A program made the position numbers and the translations under genes. The notes under the pieces were generated by a model that saw only the letters and a program-made list of their open reading frames with translations, had not been told where the DNA came from and ran no database searches. From positions 62,001 to 126,000 of the forward strand of contig NZ_QKPO01000015.1 of the NCBI RefSeq assembly GCF_003258355.1: a DNA stretch of 64,000 bases. The letters run 5' to 3'. Within the stretch, counting starts at the first letter, position 1, and each line of letters begins with the position of its first letter. Origin of the DNA: Confluentibacter sediminis. Lineage in GTDB: Bacteria > Bacteroidota > Bacteroidia > Flavobacteriales > Flavobacteriaceae. Positions 18,026-27,353 of this stretch are shown in pieces.

Positions 18026-18703
18026 TTACTGGAATCTGTACCCAACACCACTTTCTGTGATGATGTGCTGAGGATTGTTGGGGTTTTCTTCAATCTTTTT
18101 GCGAAGTGTACCAACAAACACCCGAAGATATTGTGTTTCTGTTTGGTAGCTATAACCCCAAATTTCTTTTAGAATAAATTGATGAGTTAACACTTTCCCT
18201 TCGTTTTTGGCAAACAATGCCAATAAATTATATTCCGTTGAAGTGAGTTTTACAATGTCTTCTTTTCGCTTAACTATTCGGGCAATTAAATCTATTTCAA
18301 TATCTCCGCAAAGTATGGTTGAATTGTTTTCTGTATTCTGACTTCTTTTAATTGCCGAACGAATTCGTGCCAATAACTCCCCTGTTCGAAAAGGCTTAGT
18401 TAAATAGTCGGTTGCGCCATTATCCAAAGCAGAAACAATATCCGCTTCATTGTCTTGAACCGATAGGATAATGATGGGTTTATTATACCATTCCCTTAAC
18501 TCTTTTAGAATTTGATGACCACTTTTATCCGGCAAACCAATATCAAGCAAAATTAAGTCGGGTGGATGACTAGCAGATACTATCAACCCTTCTTTTCCTG
18601 TGCTTGCTTGAACAACCTTATAGCCGTTGCTTTCCAAATTTATTTGGAGCAATTTCCTAATTTGTGGTTCATCATCTATAATGAGTATTTCTGCCTTATT
18701 CAT
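18026..18703 (-). CDS. kdpE: KdpE-like response regulator (OmpR/PhoB family)
   Basis: 225 residues. The receiver domain (1-115) has the acidic pair in IIDDEPQIRK, phospho-acceptor Asp54 in LILLDIGLPD and Lys in YLTKPFRTGE. The winged-helix DNA-binding domain (130-225) contains KLTSTEYNLLALFAKNEGKV and the C-terminal VRGVGYRF-like SGVGYRF. Its start overlaps the kinase stop by 8 bp, so the pair is co-translated. A KtrB channel gene downstream, not kdpFABC, is the obvious nearby target. Confidence 0.88.
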   Translation of the reverse strand: MNKAEILIIDDEPQIRKLLQINLESNGYKVVQASTGKEGLIVSASHPPDLILLDIGLPDKSGHQILKELREWYNKPIIILSVQDNEADIVSALDNGATDYLTKPFRTGELLARIRSAIKRSQNTENNSTILCGDIEIDLIARIVKRKEDIVKLTSTEYNLLALFAKNEGKVLTHQFILKEIWGYSYQTETQYLRVFVGTLRKKIEENPNNPQHIITESGVGYRFQ

Positions 18704-19778
18704 TGTCGATGTCTGTATTTTGTGATATTACACAAGGAATTTCAATTGTGAATTTGGCTCCTCCTTCTGGTAAATTTTCTAAAATCACGTTACCGTTCAT
18801 GGATTCAGTAAATCCTTTAACAATGGAAAGTCCCAAACCAGTTCCTCCTGCTGCAGTATTGTGTAAACGATAAAATTTGTCAAAAACAAAATCCATTTCA
18901 TTTTCTGGAAACCCCTTGCCATTATCAGAAATATGAATAATGCAGTGGGCTTCTTTATATTCTAGATCAATCCTAATAGTAGAATTTCTGGGAGTGTGCT
19001 GTATGGCATTATGGATAAGGTTATGCAGTATTTGCGCTACCAACCCTCTGTCCAATTTAAACAAAGGTAATTTTTCATTTGGCATGAACTCTATTTTATG
19101 ATAAGTCGCGGCCTCTTTATTGTCCTTTATAACGGTAAACACAAGCTCATTCAAATCGCACCAATCCTTTTTGGGCTGAATAAATCCAGCCTCAAGTCTA
19201 CTCATACTCAACAAGTTTTCTACTTGCCTATTGAGTCGTAATCCCGCAATTTCAATTTCAGAATAAAGCTCATAACGGTTACTATCAGAAAGTTTGGTTT
19301 GATTGTCTTTTATGGTGTCAATCGCCCCAATAATGGTTGAAATAGGCGTTCTCAATTCGTGCGAAAGCGAATTGAGCAAGGTATTATAAAGTTTGATTGC
19401 TTTTACCTTTTCTTCTTCATCTCTTTCCTTGCGCTCCACTTCCCTTATTTTATAGGTTAAAACCGCATTAATGGAAGCAATGGCAAAATACATTAAAAAC
19501 ATCAATCCATCTTCTGCAGTGCTTATATGTAATGTGAATATTGGTGGGATAAAGAAGAAATTCCAAATTAACGCACTTAACAATGCCGAAAGCATCACTG
19601 GAAAAATATCAAAAAGAATGGCATTGAGAGAAACAACCAAAAGCAAAATAAGAGCAACAGCTCTATAACCAATAAAGCCTACCAAGAAAAAACACAAAAC
19701 AGCAGTAAGCACGACGAGTAGAACACTTATCAAGTATTGATTCTTTTTGCTGTAATTCCTTGTTCGAAGAAAATCCAA
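18696..19778 (-). CDS. Short KdpD-like sensor histidine kinase
   Basis: 360 residues. It begins directly with the DUF4118-type four-helix membrane module of KdpD (residues about 15-110) and lacks the large N-terminal KdpD and USP domains. Next come the H-box SLSHELRTPISTI with the phosphorylated His, the N-box LIHNAIQHTP, DNGKGFP and GGTGLGLSIVKG. In KdpD the missing part senses K+/c-di-AMP, so input must differ. It forms one transcription unit with the regulator. A TAnnTTTG element lies 12 bp before the ATG, implying a very short leader. Confidence 0.88.
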   Translation of the reverse strand: MDFLRTRNYSKKNQYLISVLLVVLTAVLCFFLVGFIGYRAVALILLLVVSLNAILFDIFPVMLSALLSALIWNFFFIPPIFTLHISTAEDGLMFLMYFAIASINAVLTYKIREVERKERDEEEKVKAIKLYNTLLNSLSHELRTPISTIIGAIDTIKDNQTKLSDSNRYELYSEIEIAGLRLNRQVENLLSMSRLEAGFIQPKKDWCDLNELVFTVIKDNKEAATYHKIEFMPNEKLPLFKLDRGLVAQILHNLIHNAIQHTPRNSTIRIDLEYKEAHCIIHISDNGKGFPENEMDFVFDKFYRLHNTAAGGTGLGLSIVKGFTESMNGNVILENLPEGGAKFTIEIPCVISQNTDIDNE

Positions 19779-19789
19779 AATTTTTATTA

Positions 19790-19797
19790 CAAAGTTA
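19790..19797 (-). promoter_or_regulatory. Candidate -7 element of the kinase/regulator operon
   Basis: Perfect TAACTTTG on the minus strand, 12 bp upstream of the kinase ATG. No good TTTG was found at the -33 distance, so this is tentative. Confidence 0.35.
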
Positions 19798-20175
19798 GCT
19801 ATTGTATTATAAAGATTTCGTAAAGATATGAGGTGTTAAATAAGGAGAAAACATCTTGACATATGAAATCTGTTTTATTAAGAGTCGGTAATCTAAAAAA
19901 TTAAAAGTGAATCCTACATCCATCTTAGAATGATAAACTCAGAAAACTTTTTAACGTTCAATTATTACATTACTTACACTACCTAGGATAGCATTCTATC
20001 TATTTTAGAATTTGTGAATTCACAGAATTCCAACGATTTATAATGCCTAAATACATGATTTTAAGCTATTAAAACTACTAAAAATGCCCTTAATCGAATT
20101 TTTTTGAGGTTATAATATGTTAGCATTTACATTTGACCTACCCTCATTTACTTTATTGAATTTAATTTATTACTT
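19798..20175. other. AT-rich divergent intergenic region
   Basis: Separates the kinase gene from the secreted-protein gene at 20176. I see no open frame with family resemblance, no RNA gene and no strong repeat. Confidence 0.5.
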
Positions 20176-21051
20176 ATGAAAACAATATTCTTATTGCCCA
20201 TTCTTGCATTCTTAACGGTGTGTACTACACAGTCTCAAGAAAAGGATTTTGAATTTAACAGACTACATACTAGGAAATTAGAATTAAAAGGACAATCTGC
20301 TTCAGAAATCTATAGCGTGTCTTACGCTGCCATAGAGGAATCAACAAATCCTGAATACACAACATTAAAAACGGAATTAGAAAAGTTAGTCGCCGATAGT
20401 CTTTCTAAAAAGGCTGATTACGACAAAGCTCTTGCTAAAATTAATGATATATCGATTATTAAAAACAAGGTCATTGCTTTTAATAACTCCAGTGAATCGT
20501 TTGGAAAAAAAGTAACGCTTTTAAAAGAGTCACAGATTCTAGCCTTAAAGCATCATATGAGAGATCTTTTTTATTCAGATAACGAGATAAATAAAGAAAT
20601 GAAGGCTGGTTTTTTGCTTCTAACTTTAAAGCCTGAGGATATGAAAGTGCATTTAAACAAGATTGTATTGAAACTAGATGCTAAAATTAAAGCCCCAGAA
20701 ATGCCTACCTATGTTTCTTCAGTGGCTTTAAGAGAGAAACTATCCCATACTAAGAAAAAGCTGACTAAAGATTCAAAGAGTGCCAATGGCTATATGTTAC
20801 AGAATAACATGGTGTCTCCTGAGGACATCGCAGGAAATTTTGAGCTTGTAAACAGCTATTATGTATTAAGCATGCCAACTCACGGGTTTTCAAAAAATCA
20901 ATTGGTATCAAAAAAAGCTGTTTTGAGTCTAGGCATCCCTTCAAAAAAATTATACTCCTTTAAAGAGAAAATGCTCATTCAAAATAAGCGAACTAAAGAA
21001 ATGTACTTAGTTGACAATAGCTTTATTAACAACTTTTCAGTAAAAAGTTAA
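20176..21051 (+). CDS. Secreted protein of unknown function
   Basis: 291 residues. The N-terminus (KTIFLLPILAFLTVCTTQSQ) is an export signal; it could be cut after SQ by signal peptidase I, or Cys16 could be lipidated. The rest is Lys/Glu/Ser-rich and largely helical, with heptad-like stretches around residues 60-110 and 150-200. No domain was recognised. The next gene, 51 bp downstream on the same strand, is a secreted beta-helix protein, so the two may be co-transcribed and work together in the envelope; this is inference. Confidence 0.7.
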   Translation: MKTIFLLPILAFLTVCTTQSQEKDFEFNRLHTRKLELKGQSASEIYSVSYAAIEESTNPEYTTLKTELEKLVADSLSKKADYDKALAKINDISIIKNKVIAFNNSSESFGKKVTLLKESQILALKHHMRDLFYSDNEINKEMKAGFLLLTLKPEDMKVHLNKIVLKLDAKIKAPEMPTYVSSVALREKLSHTKKKLTKDSKSANGYMLQNNMVSPEDIAGNFELVNSYYVLSMPTHGFSKNQLVSKKAVLSLGIPSKKLYSFKEKMLIQNKRTKEMYLVDNSFINNFSVKS

Positions 21052-21102
21052 AAAGGCATTATTCGGTTTTATAATGCTTGTTTAATAATTAAATCTATTA
21101 TC

Positions 21103-22404
21103 ATGAAAAATTCCACTAAAATAATATGCTTGCTAATACTAGTTTCAGGATCTCTTAATGCCCAACAAGAAAGAGGCATCATAGGCTCTAACAATTGGCT
21201 AAATATCTGGACAGAATTTATGCCAAATAAAGTCGATTATAAAGAAAACACCCATATCTTATCTGGCAACATAACAGAAGATACCGTACTGTATAAAAAA
21301 TACACGTACCTGCTATTAGGACATGTTTTTGTTACAAATAATGCCATTCTGAGTATAGAACCAGGCACAGTGATTATGGGAGATTCCAAATCTAAAGCCA
21401 CACTGACTATTACCGCAGGAGCTGGCATCATAGCAGAAGGGACCATCACCGATCCTATTGTTTTCACTTCAAATAACATGACAAAAAAAGCAGGAGATTG
21501 GGGAGGCATCATAGTACTTGGAGAGGGATATACAAAGACTATGGGGGAAAATTCAGTAAATTCTCTTTATGCAGATCTTGACACTTCAAACTATAAAGAC
21601 AGCCATTCAGTTGGAGAAACACCAAAAAACAATTCCGGATTTATATCCTATATGAGAATTGAATACGCAGGAGGGACATCGCAAAATTCCCAAGTATCCA
21701 ATGCTTTATTATTAGCAGGTGTAGGAGCCAAAACAAGCATAAATAATGTTATGGTAAGCTATTCGGCTGGTAATTCTGTAAGTGTTATGGGCGGAGACGT
21801 TAACATGGAACATATGGTTTCTTATAAAGCTAAGGGAAATGACTATAATTTTAGTGATGGTGCCACTTGTACTATATACAACTCATTGGCTGTTCGCGCT
21901 CCTTATGTATCCTCAACCGATTCTAGAAGTATAAACGTAGTTTCTTATGATACTGCCCATGAGGTGGATCCTACTAAAAAAGAAACCTTTGTAGTAGCAG
22001 AAAACATGACGCTTTTAACGGATACAGAAAACGTAGAGCATGATATTGAATTGGGGTTAATAAGGGAATCTATATATGTAGGCGACCATACAAATTTTAG
22101 GATGGAAAGAAGTGTGATTTCTGGTTTTAATAACGCCATAATGCTGGATGAAAACATAAAAATTAATGATGCTAGTTTGTCTAGAATACAGCTTAAAAAC
22201 ATATATTTTAACAATTGCAGTAAAAATATTTCTTCAAAATTTAAAGATGACAATGAAGATTTAGAGAATTGGTACGGAAACCCTTCTTTTTTCAACGTCT
22301 ATTCTAAAACAAATCATTCGGAATTATTTATTGATACAAACACAAGCAAAAAACCAGATTATAGATTACGTATAGACAGAATATTGGCTATGAATAAAGG
22401 TTAA
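21103..22404 (+). CDS. Secreted right-handed beta-helix-like protein
   Basis: 433 residues with a signal peptide ending in SLNAQ. Repeated short strands (ILSIEPGTVIMGD, LTITAGAGIIAEGTITDPIVFTS, GDWGGIIVLGEGY, FISYMRIEYAGGTS) match the parallel beta-helix proteins common in Bacteroidota, some annotated as lipoproteins or T9SS substrates. There is no T9SS C-terminal sorting domain; the protein ends soon after a DYRLRID stretch. No catalytic site was recognised. It follows the 291-residue secreted protein by 51 bp. Carbohydrate or surface binding is possible but unproven. Confidence 0.75.
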   Translation: MKNSTKIICLLILVSGSLNAQQERGIIGSNNWLNIWTEFMPNKVDYKENTHILSGNITEDTVLYKKYTYLLLGHVFVTNNAILSIEPGTVIMGDSKSKATLTITAGAGIIAEGTITDPIVFTSNNMTKKAGDWGGIIVLGEGYTKTMGENSVNSLYADLDTSNYKDSHSVGETPKNNSGFISYMRIEYAGGTSQNSQVSNALLLAGVGAKTSINNVMVSYSAGNSVSVMGGDVNMEHMVSYKAKGNDYNFSDGATCTIYNSLAVRAPYVSSTDSRSINVVSYDTAHEVDPTKKETFVVAENMTLLTDTENVEHDIELGLIRESIYVGDHTNFRMERSVISGFNNAIMLDENIKINDASLSRIQLKNIYFNNCSKNISSKFKDDNEDLENWYGNPSFFNVYSKTNHSELFIDTNTSKKPDYRLRIDRILAMNKG

Positions 22405-22468
22405 AAAAACAGCTAATAATTAGTTTATGATACTTTTTCAATATCCCATCAAAACTGGAATTGCAAAA

Positions 22469-22999
22469 TTATGTGTTCAACTTAGAAAACAAGTCCCAAA
22501 CAACCACTCCAACACTCACTGAAATGTTCAATGAGTGTTTAGTACCATATTGAGGGATTTCAATCACCACATCACTTGCAGACACGACACTTTGAGACAC
22601 CCCTTTTACTTCATTACCAAAAACCAAGGCATAGGTTGTTTGAGGGTTTGTCGTAAAGTTGTTTAGCATGGTGGCATTTTCAGCTTGTTCGATGGAACAG
22701 ATTTTCACGTTGTCGGCTTTTAATTTTTCAATCAAATCGATGGTGTTTTCAACATACTCCCAAGCAACGGTATCGGTGCTTCCTAAAGCCGTTTTATGAA
22801 TGTCTTTATGCGGTGGCGTGGCGGTGATGCCACAGAGATAAATCTTCTCTATTAAAAAGGCATCACTGGTCCTAAATACGGAACCAATATTGTTCAGGCT
22901 TCTTATATTATCGAGGATAATGATTAGCGGTGTTTTTTTTACCGATTTAAAATCTTCAACACTCAATCGGTCTAATTCACTGTTCTTTAGTTTTCGCAT
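22469..22999 (-). CDS. SpoU/TrmH-family RNA 2'-O-methyltransferase
   Basis: 176 residues. The SPOUT knot motifs are all present: LDNIRSLNNIGSVFRTSDAF (motif 1), LVFGNEVKGVS (motif 2) and IEIPQYGTKHSLNISVSVG (motif 3) with the conserved Asn-Ser. It uses S-adenosylmethionine to methylate ribose in tRNA or rRNA; the exact nucleotide is not predictable from sequence. It is transcribed away from mutS; two degraded repeat hairpins lie in the 247-bp spacer. Confidence 0.9.
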   Translation of the reverse strand: MRKLKNSELDRLSVEDFKSVKKTPLIIILDNIRSLNNIGSVFRTSDAFLIEKIYLCGITATPPHKDIHKTALGSTDTVAWEYVENTIDLIEKLKADNVKICSIEQAENATMLNNFTTNPQTTYALVFGNEVKGVSQSVVSASDVVIEIPQYGTKHSLNISVSVGVVVWDLFSKLNT

Positions 23000-23016
23000 T
23001 TCAAAAAAATCTTTTT

Positions 23017-23102
23017 GCCATCCCTACGAAGGTGGGAATCTCATTTTTAAGGGTGTTTGCCACGGATACCCTAATTAAAATATATATTCGTGCATTTGTG
23101 GC
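23017..23102. repeat. Two REP-like intergenic hairpin remnants
   Basis: Part one (23017-23046) is a degenerate inverted repeat around CCCTACGAAGGTGGG. Part two has arms GCCACGGATAC (23059-23069) and GCATTTGTGGC (23092-23102), complementary except at three positions. Both look like decayed copies of short palindromic repeats I recall from flavobacterial intergenic DNA; copy number cannot be judged from this window. Confidence 0.45.
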
Positions 23103-23246
23103 TATTTTTCAATCCATACAATGTTAATAATTGTAGATAACTTCTAACATCTTGATTTCAAAAAATATCAAATAATATCTACATTAGCAATTTTACTATT
23201 TTGAAATCAACACGAGCAAAAATAACATTTAAAAACCACTTTTCCA

Positions 23247-25850
23247 TTGGCTAAAAAAGAAACCCCTTTAATGAAACAATACAATTCGATTAAGGCAAAA
23301 TATCCTGATGCTTTGCTATTGTTTCGGGTGGGCGATTTTTACGAAACCTTTGGGGAGGATGCTATTAAAACTGCTCATATTTTAGGTATCATCTTAACCA
23401 AACGTGGTGCTGGTAGCGACAGTGAAATTGAATTGGCCGGTTTTCCGCACCACTCTATAAATAATTATTTACCTAAACTGGTTAAGGCTGGTGAACGCGT
23501 AGCTATTTGCGACCAGCTAGAAGATCCTAAACTGACTAAAGATATTGTAAAACGAGGTGTAACGGAGTTGGTCACCCCTGGTGTGGCTTTAAATGACGAG
23601 GTATTGGTTTCTAAATCCAATAACTTTTTATGTTCGGTGTATTTTGACAAAAAGCATATTGGGATTTCTTTTCTTGATATTTCCACTGGGGAGTTTTTAA
23701 CCTCACAAGGCAACGCTGAGTATATTGATAAACTGTTACAGAATTTTAGCCCTAGCGAAGTCTTGGTTTCTAAACAAAAGCGCAGTCTTTTTAATGAAAC
23801 TTTTGGGAAAGATTTCCATACGTTTTATATGGAAGATTGGGTATATCAACCCGATTATGCTTATGAAACCCTGATAAAGCATTTCAACACCAAAACGCTT
23901 AAAGGCTTTGGTATTGAAGATTTGCATGAAGGCATTATTGCTTCGGGCTCCATTCTTCATTATCTATCGGAAACGCAACATAACAAATTGCAACACATCA
24001 CTGCTATTTCCAGAATTGCCGAAGATGAGTATGTGTGGATGGATAAATTTACTATCCGAAATTTAGAGCTTTATAATTCCACTAACAACAATGCCGTAAC
24101 GCTTTTAAGTGTTATTGATAAAACCATTTCGCCCATGGGTGGACGTATGTTAAAACGTTGGTTGGCATTGCCTTTAAAAAGTGTGGACAACATAAAGCAA
24201 CGCCATGAAGTGGTTAGCTTTTTTACCAAAGAAACGGCGATACATCAAAAAATTCAAAATCATATAAAACATATCGGCGATTTAGAACGATTGATTTCTA
24301 AAGTGGCGACTGGCAAAGTCAATCCACGAGAAGTCATTCAGTTAAAAAATTCGTTGGAAGCGATCGTTCCTATAAAAGCATTGGCATCAAATTGTGATAA
24401 CGACTCGCTTAAAATTATTGGCGATACCCTTCAAAATTGTGATGTGCTTCGGGCCAAAATAAAAGCCATGCTTAATGAAGATGCGCCCGTTAATGTTTTA
24501 AAGGGCCATACCATTGCTGCGGGATTTTCTTCGGAATTGGATGAATTGAGAGGCTTGTCCAAATCGGGAAAAGATTATTTAGACAACATGCTTCAGCGTG
24601 AAAGTGAACGCACAGGCATCACATCCTTAAAAATAGATTCCAACAACGTTTTTGGATATTATATTGAAGTTAGAAACACCCATAAAGATAAAGTACCTGC
24701 GGAATGGATACGCAAGCAAACCTTGGTAAGTGCCGAGCGTTACATTACCGAAGAACTAAAAGAATACGAAACCAAAATACTAGGTGCCGAAGATAGGATT
24801 CTAGGCATAGAGCAACAGTTGTTTTCAGAGCTTGTTATGTGGCTCAATCAATATATCCAACCTGTACAACAAAACGCCTATTTAATTGGACAGCTTGATT
24901 GTTTATGTGGCTTTGCACAATTGGCGACAGATAATAAGTATGTGCATCCTGTTATGGATAATTCCTTTGATTTAGATATTAAAGAGGGTCGCCATCCAGT
25001 TATTGAAAAACAACTCCCTATTGGCGAACCCTATATCACTAACAATGTATTTTTAGATCGAAGTACCCAGCAAATTATCATGATTACGGGCCCCAATATG
25101 TCTGGTAAATCGGCTATTTTACGTCAAACCGCCCTCATTGTTTTATTAGCTCAAATAGGAAGTTTTGTACCTGCCGAATCGGCAAGAATTGGCTTGGTTG
25201 ATAAAATATTTACGAGAGTTGGTGCTAGCGATAATATTTCGATGGGAGAATCGACCTTTATGGTGGAAATGAATGAAACCGCTTCTATTTTAAATAATAT
25301 TTCTGACAGAAGTTTGGTGTTGTTGGATGAAATTGGTCGTGGCACGAGTACCTATGATGGCATTTCCATTGCTTGGGCTATAAGCGAATATTTACACGAG
25401 CATCCTTCAAAACCAAAAACATTATTTGCGACACATTATCATGAACTCAATGAAATGACCGAAACCTTTGGTCGTATTAAAAACTTTAATGTATCCGTTA
25501 AAGAATTAAAAGATAATGTGCTTTTTTTACGGAAATTAGTGGAAGGTGGCAGCGAACATAGTTTTGGTATTCATGTGGCGAAAATGGCGGGTATGCCTCA
25601 ACAAGTTTTGCATCGCGCTAACCAAGTTTTGAAGAAATTAGAAAAATCACACTCTAGTGAAGAGCTAACAGAGAAGGTAAAATCTTTAAATAATGAGATG
25701 CAATTAAGCTTTTTTAATCTGGACGACCCTTTACTAGAAAATATTAAAGAAGAAATATTACATATTGATATTGATACACTTACACCTGTAGAAGCCCTTA
25801 TGAAATTGAATGAAATTAAGCGTATGCTCTTAAAGAAAAAAAGAGCCTAG
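23247..25850 (+). CDS. mutS: DNA mismatch repair protein MutS
   Basis: 867 residues, full length. The N-terminal mismatch-binding domain has the F-Y-E motif in [15 protein letters not shown]; the ATPase has Walker A GPNMSGKS near residue 614, Walker [17 protein letters not shown] and ATHYHEL. The protein recognises mismatches as a dimer and recruits MutL. The start is TTG at 23247 ([15 protein letters not shown]), chosen because the conserved N-terminus precedes the internal ATG at 23271; an in-frame stop lies at 23223. The tRNA operon follows. Confidence 0.95.
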   Translation: MAKKETPLMKQYNSIKAKYPDALLLFRVGDFYETFGEDAIKTAHILGIILTKRGAGSDSEIELAGFPHHSINNYLPKLVKAGERVAICDQLEDPKLTKDIVKRGVTELVTPGVALNDEVLVSKSNNFLCSVYFDKKHIGISFLDISTGEFLTSQGNAEYIDKLLQNFSPSEVLVSKQKRSLFNETFGKDFHTFYMEDWVYQPDYAYETLIKHFNTKTLKGFGIEDLHEGIIASGSILHYLSETQHNKLQHITAISRIAEDEYVWMDKFTIRNLELYNSTNNNAVTLLSVIDKTISPMGGRMLKRWLALPLKSVDNIKQRHEVVSFFTKETAIHQKIQNHIKHIGDLERLISKVATGKVNPREVIQLKNSLEAIVPIKALASNCDNDSLKIIGDTLQNCDVLRAKIKAMLNEDAPVNVLKGHTIAAGFSSELDELRGLSKSGKDYLDNMLQRESERTGITSLKIDSNNVFGYYIEVRNTHKDKVPAEWIRKQTLVSAERYITEELKEYETKILGAEDRILGIEQQLFSELVMWLNQYIQPVQQNAYLIGQLDCLCGFAQLATDNKYVHPVMDNSFDLDIKEGRHPVIEKQLPIGEPYITNNVFLDRSTQQIIMITGPNMSGKSAILRQTALIVLLAQIGSFVPAESARIGLVDKIFTRVGASDNISMGESTFMVEMNETASILNNISDRSLVLLDEIGRGTSTYDGISIAWAISEYLHEHPSKPKTLFATHYHELNEMTETFGRIKNFNVSVKELKDNVLFLRKLVEGGSEHSFGIHVAKMAGMPQQVLHRANQVLKKLEKSHSSEELTEKVKSLNNEMQLSFFNLDDPLLENIKEEILHIDIDTLTPVEALMKLNEIKRMLLKKKRA

Positions 25851-25880
25851 AAATAAAAAATATTATTTTATTAAAAAGGC

Positions 25881-25910
25881 TTTGGTTTTAGTATAAAAAT
25901 TTTAAATTTG
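25881..25910 (+). promoter_or_regulatory. Promoter of the tRNA-Gly/tRNA-Leu operon
   Basis: TTTG (25881-25884), 18 bp, then a perfect TAAATTTG (25903-25910); transcription would start about 7 bp later and about 30 bp before tRNA-Gly. Confidence 0.65.
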
Positions 25911-25949
25911 CATCCGCTATCGAAAGATTTGCACGTTCATAATACATAG

Positions 25950-26022
25950 GCGAAAATAGCTCAGTTGGTAGAGCGCCACCTTGCCAAGGTGGAGGTCGCG
26001 GGTTCGAATCCCGTTTTTCGCT
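25950..26022 (+). tRNA. tRNA-Gly (anticodon GCC)
   Basis: Complete cloverleaf: acceptor GCGAAAA/TTTTCGC, D arm GCTCAGTTGGTAGAGC, anticodon stem CCACC/GGTGG with loop TTGCCAA, and T arm GCGGG-TTCGAAT-CCCGT. The discriminator is T and CCA is not encoded. Confidence 0.97.
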
Positions 26023-26045
26023 CAGAAACTTATAAAAAATTCCAT

Positions 26046-26129
26046 GCTGAGGTGGTGGAATTGGTAGACACGTTGGACTTAAAATCCAATGGCCATTAGG
26101 CTGTACGGGTTCAAGTCCCGTCCTCAGTA
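26046..26129 (+). tRNA. tRNA-Leu (anticodon TAA)
   Basis: Class II tRNA with a long variable arm. The acceptor GCTGAGG pairs with CCTCAGT (last pair G-U); the anticodon stem is TTGGA/TCCAA with loop CTTAAAA; the T arm is ACGGG-TTCAAGT-CCCGT. The discriminator is A and CCA is not encoded. It follows tRNA-Gly by 23 bp in the same transcript. Confidence 0.97.
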
Positions 26130-26133
26130 CTAA

Positions 26134-26167
26134 AGCCTTTACAATAATATTGTAGAGGCTTTTTTTA
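26134..26167 (+). terminator. Rho-independent terminator of the tRNA operon
   Basis: A 12-bp stem (AGCCTTTACAAT / ATTGTAGAGGCT, one T-G pair) with an AAT loop and a run of T directly after tRNA-Leu. Confidence 0.85.
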
Positions 26168-26293
26168 TTTATATCCCCTTTAAAAAATACTTAAAACATA
26201 TCAAAACCATAATAAAACACCGGTGATAGGTTCTATTCCAAAAGATATTTTGTAATTTTAGTTTCTTCTATTCTTTTTAACAATCCTAAAAGT

Positions 26294-27178
26294 ATGTTTA
26301 AAATTATTTGTTTCGGAGAAGTCTTATGGGATGTATTTCCCAATCATCAAAAAATTGGAGGTGCCCCATTGAATGTAGCTTTACGATTGCAATCCTTAGG
26401 CAATGATGTGTCTATGATAAGCAGCGTTGGCGATGACGCCCTTGGAAGAAAGCTTCTAGACTATATAGCAGAAAATGGTGTAAACACAGAACATATTCAA
26501 ATTACTGACGCTTTTAAAACAGGAAAGGTGCAAGTAACACTCAACGAAAAAGGGTCTGCATCCTACGATATAAATTTTCCCAGTGCTTGGGATCATATTC
26601 TTATAAATGACACATCCATTGGCAGCGTAAAAGGATCAGATGCTTTTATATACGGCAGCTTGGCAACAAGACATCATGTTTCTAAAAACACCTTATTTCA
26701 ACTTTTAGAATACGCTCCTTACAAAGTTTTCGATTTAAATCTTCGTCCTCCTTATTACTCGAAAGACCTTTTAATTCATTTAATGAACAAGGCTGATTTT
26801 ATTAAATTTAACGATGACGAACTGTATGAGGTAAGTGGATATTTAGAATCTAAATACCATGCCATGGAGCAAAACATTCGATTTATTTCACAAAAAACAA
26901 ACACAAAAAACATATGTGTTACCAAAGGAAGCCATGGAGCCGTACTACTTTATAATAACAAACTATACTACAATAGCGGATACCTTATTGATGTAAAAGA
27001 TACCGTTGGGGCTGGCGATTCTTTTTTAGCCTCCTTGATTAGCAAACTACTCAATAATGTTGATCCCCAAGAAGCTATAGACTTTGCATGTGCTGTAGGT
27101 GCGTTGGTGGCGCAAAGTGAAGGTGCCAACCCTAAATTAACAACTTCTCAGATTGAAGACTTTATAAACCCAACGTAA
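26294..27178 (+). CDS. PfkB-family sugar kinase, fructokinase-like
   Basis: 294 residues. N-terminal GEVLWDVFPNHQKIGGAPLNVA and C-terminal KDTVGAGDSFLASL (catalytic Asp) define a PfkB kinase; the first motif is typical of fructokinases. Probably phosphorylates fructose or a related ketose in the cytoplasm. Its place just upstream of the xylose regulator suggests sugar catabolism, though the 175-bp gap with a separate promoter means it is not in the xylose operon. 2-keto-3-deoxygluconate kinase is an alternative given nearby glucuronoxylan genes. Confidence 0.82.
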   Translation: MFKIICFGEVLWDVFPNHQKIGGAPLNVALRLQSLGNDVSMISSVGDDALGRKLLDYIAENGVNTEHIQITDAFKTGKVQVTLNEKGSASYDINFPSAWDHILINDTSIGSVKGSDAFIYGSLATRHHVSKNTLFQLLEYAPYKVFDLNLRPPYYSKDLLIHLMNKADFIKFNDDELYEVSGYLESKYHAMEQNIRFISQKTNTKNICVTKGSHGAVLLYNNKLYYNSGYLIDVKDTVGAGDSFLASLISKLLNNVDPQEAIDFACAVGALVAQSEGANPKLTTSQIEDFINPT

Positions 27179-27295
27179 ATAAGTACCCCAACTCCTTTTG
27201 GTTAAAAATTATAACTGTTTGATTTAAAGTTATACCAATAACTTATCCACATATTTAGAATTTGGTAAAATTTTTGGTTAAAATCGATAATTGTA

Positions 27296-27326
27296 TTTGT
27301 ACGATTAAAAAATATAATTACATTTG
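27296..27326 (+). promoter_or_regulatory. Promoter of the GntR-xylB-xylA operon
   Basis: A textbook Bacteroidota sigma site: TTTG (27296-27299), exactly 19 bp, then TACATTTG (27319-27326). Transcription would begin near 27333; a triple AGAAC repeat and then the regulator ATG at 27354 follow. Confidence 0.75.
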
Positions 27327-27353
27327 CATACCAGAACAGAACAGAACGGTTTA

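Noticed and set aside
26294-27178. 2-keto-3-deoxygluconate kinase instead of fructokinase
   Set aside because: The N-terminal GEVLWDVFP and GGAPLNVA motifs favour fructokinase; the alternative is kept only as a remark.
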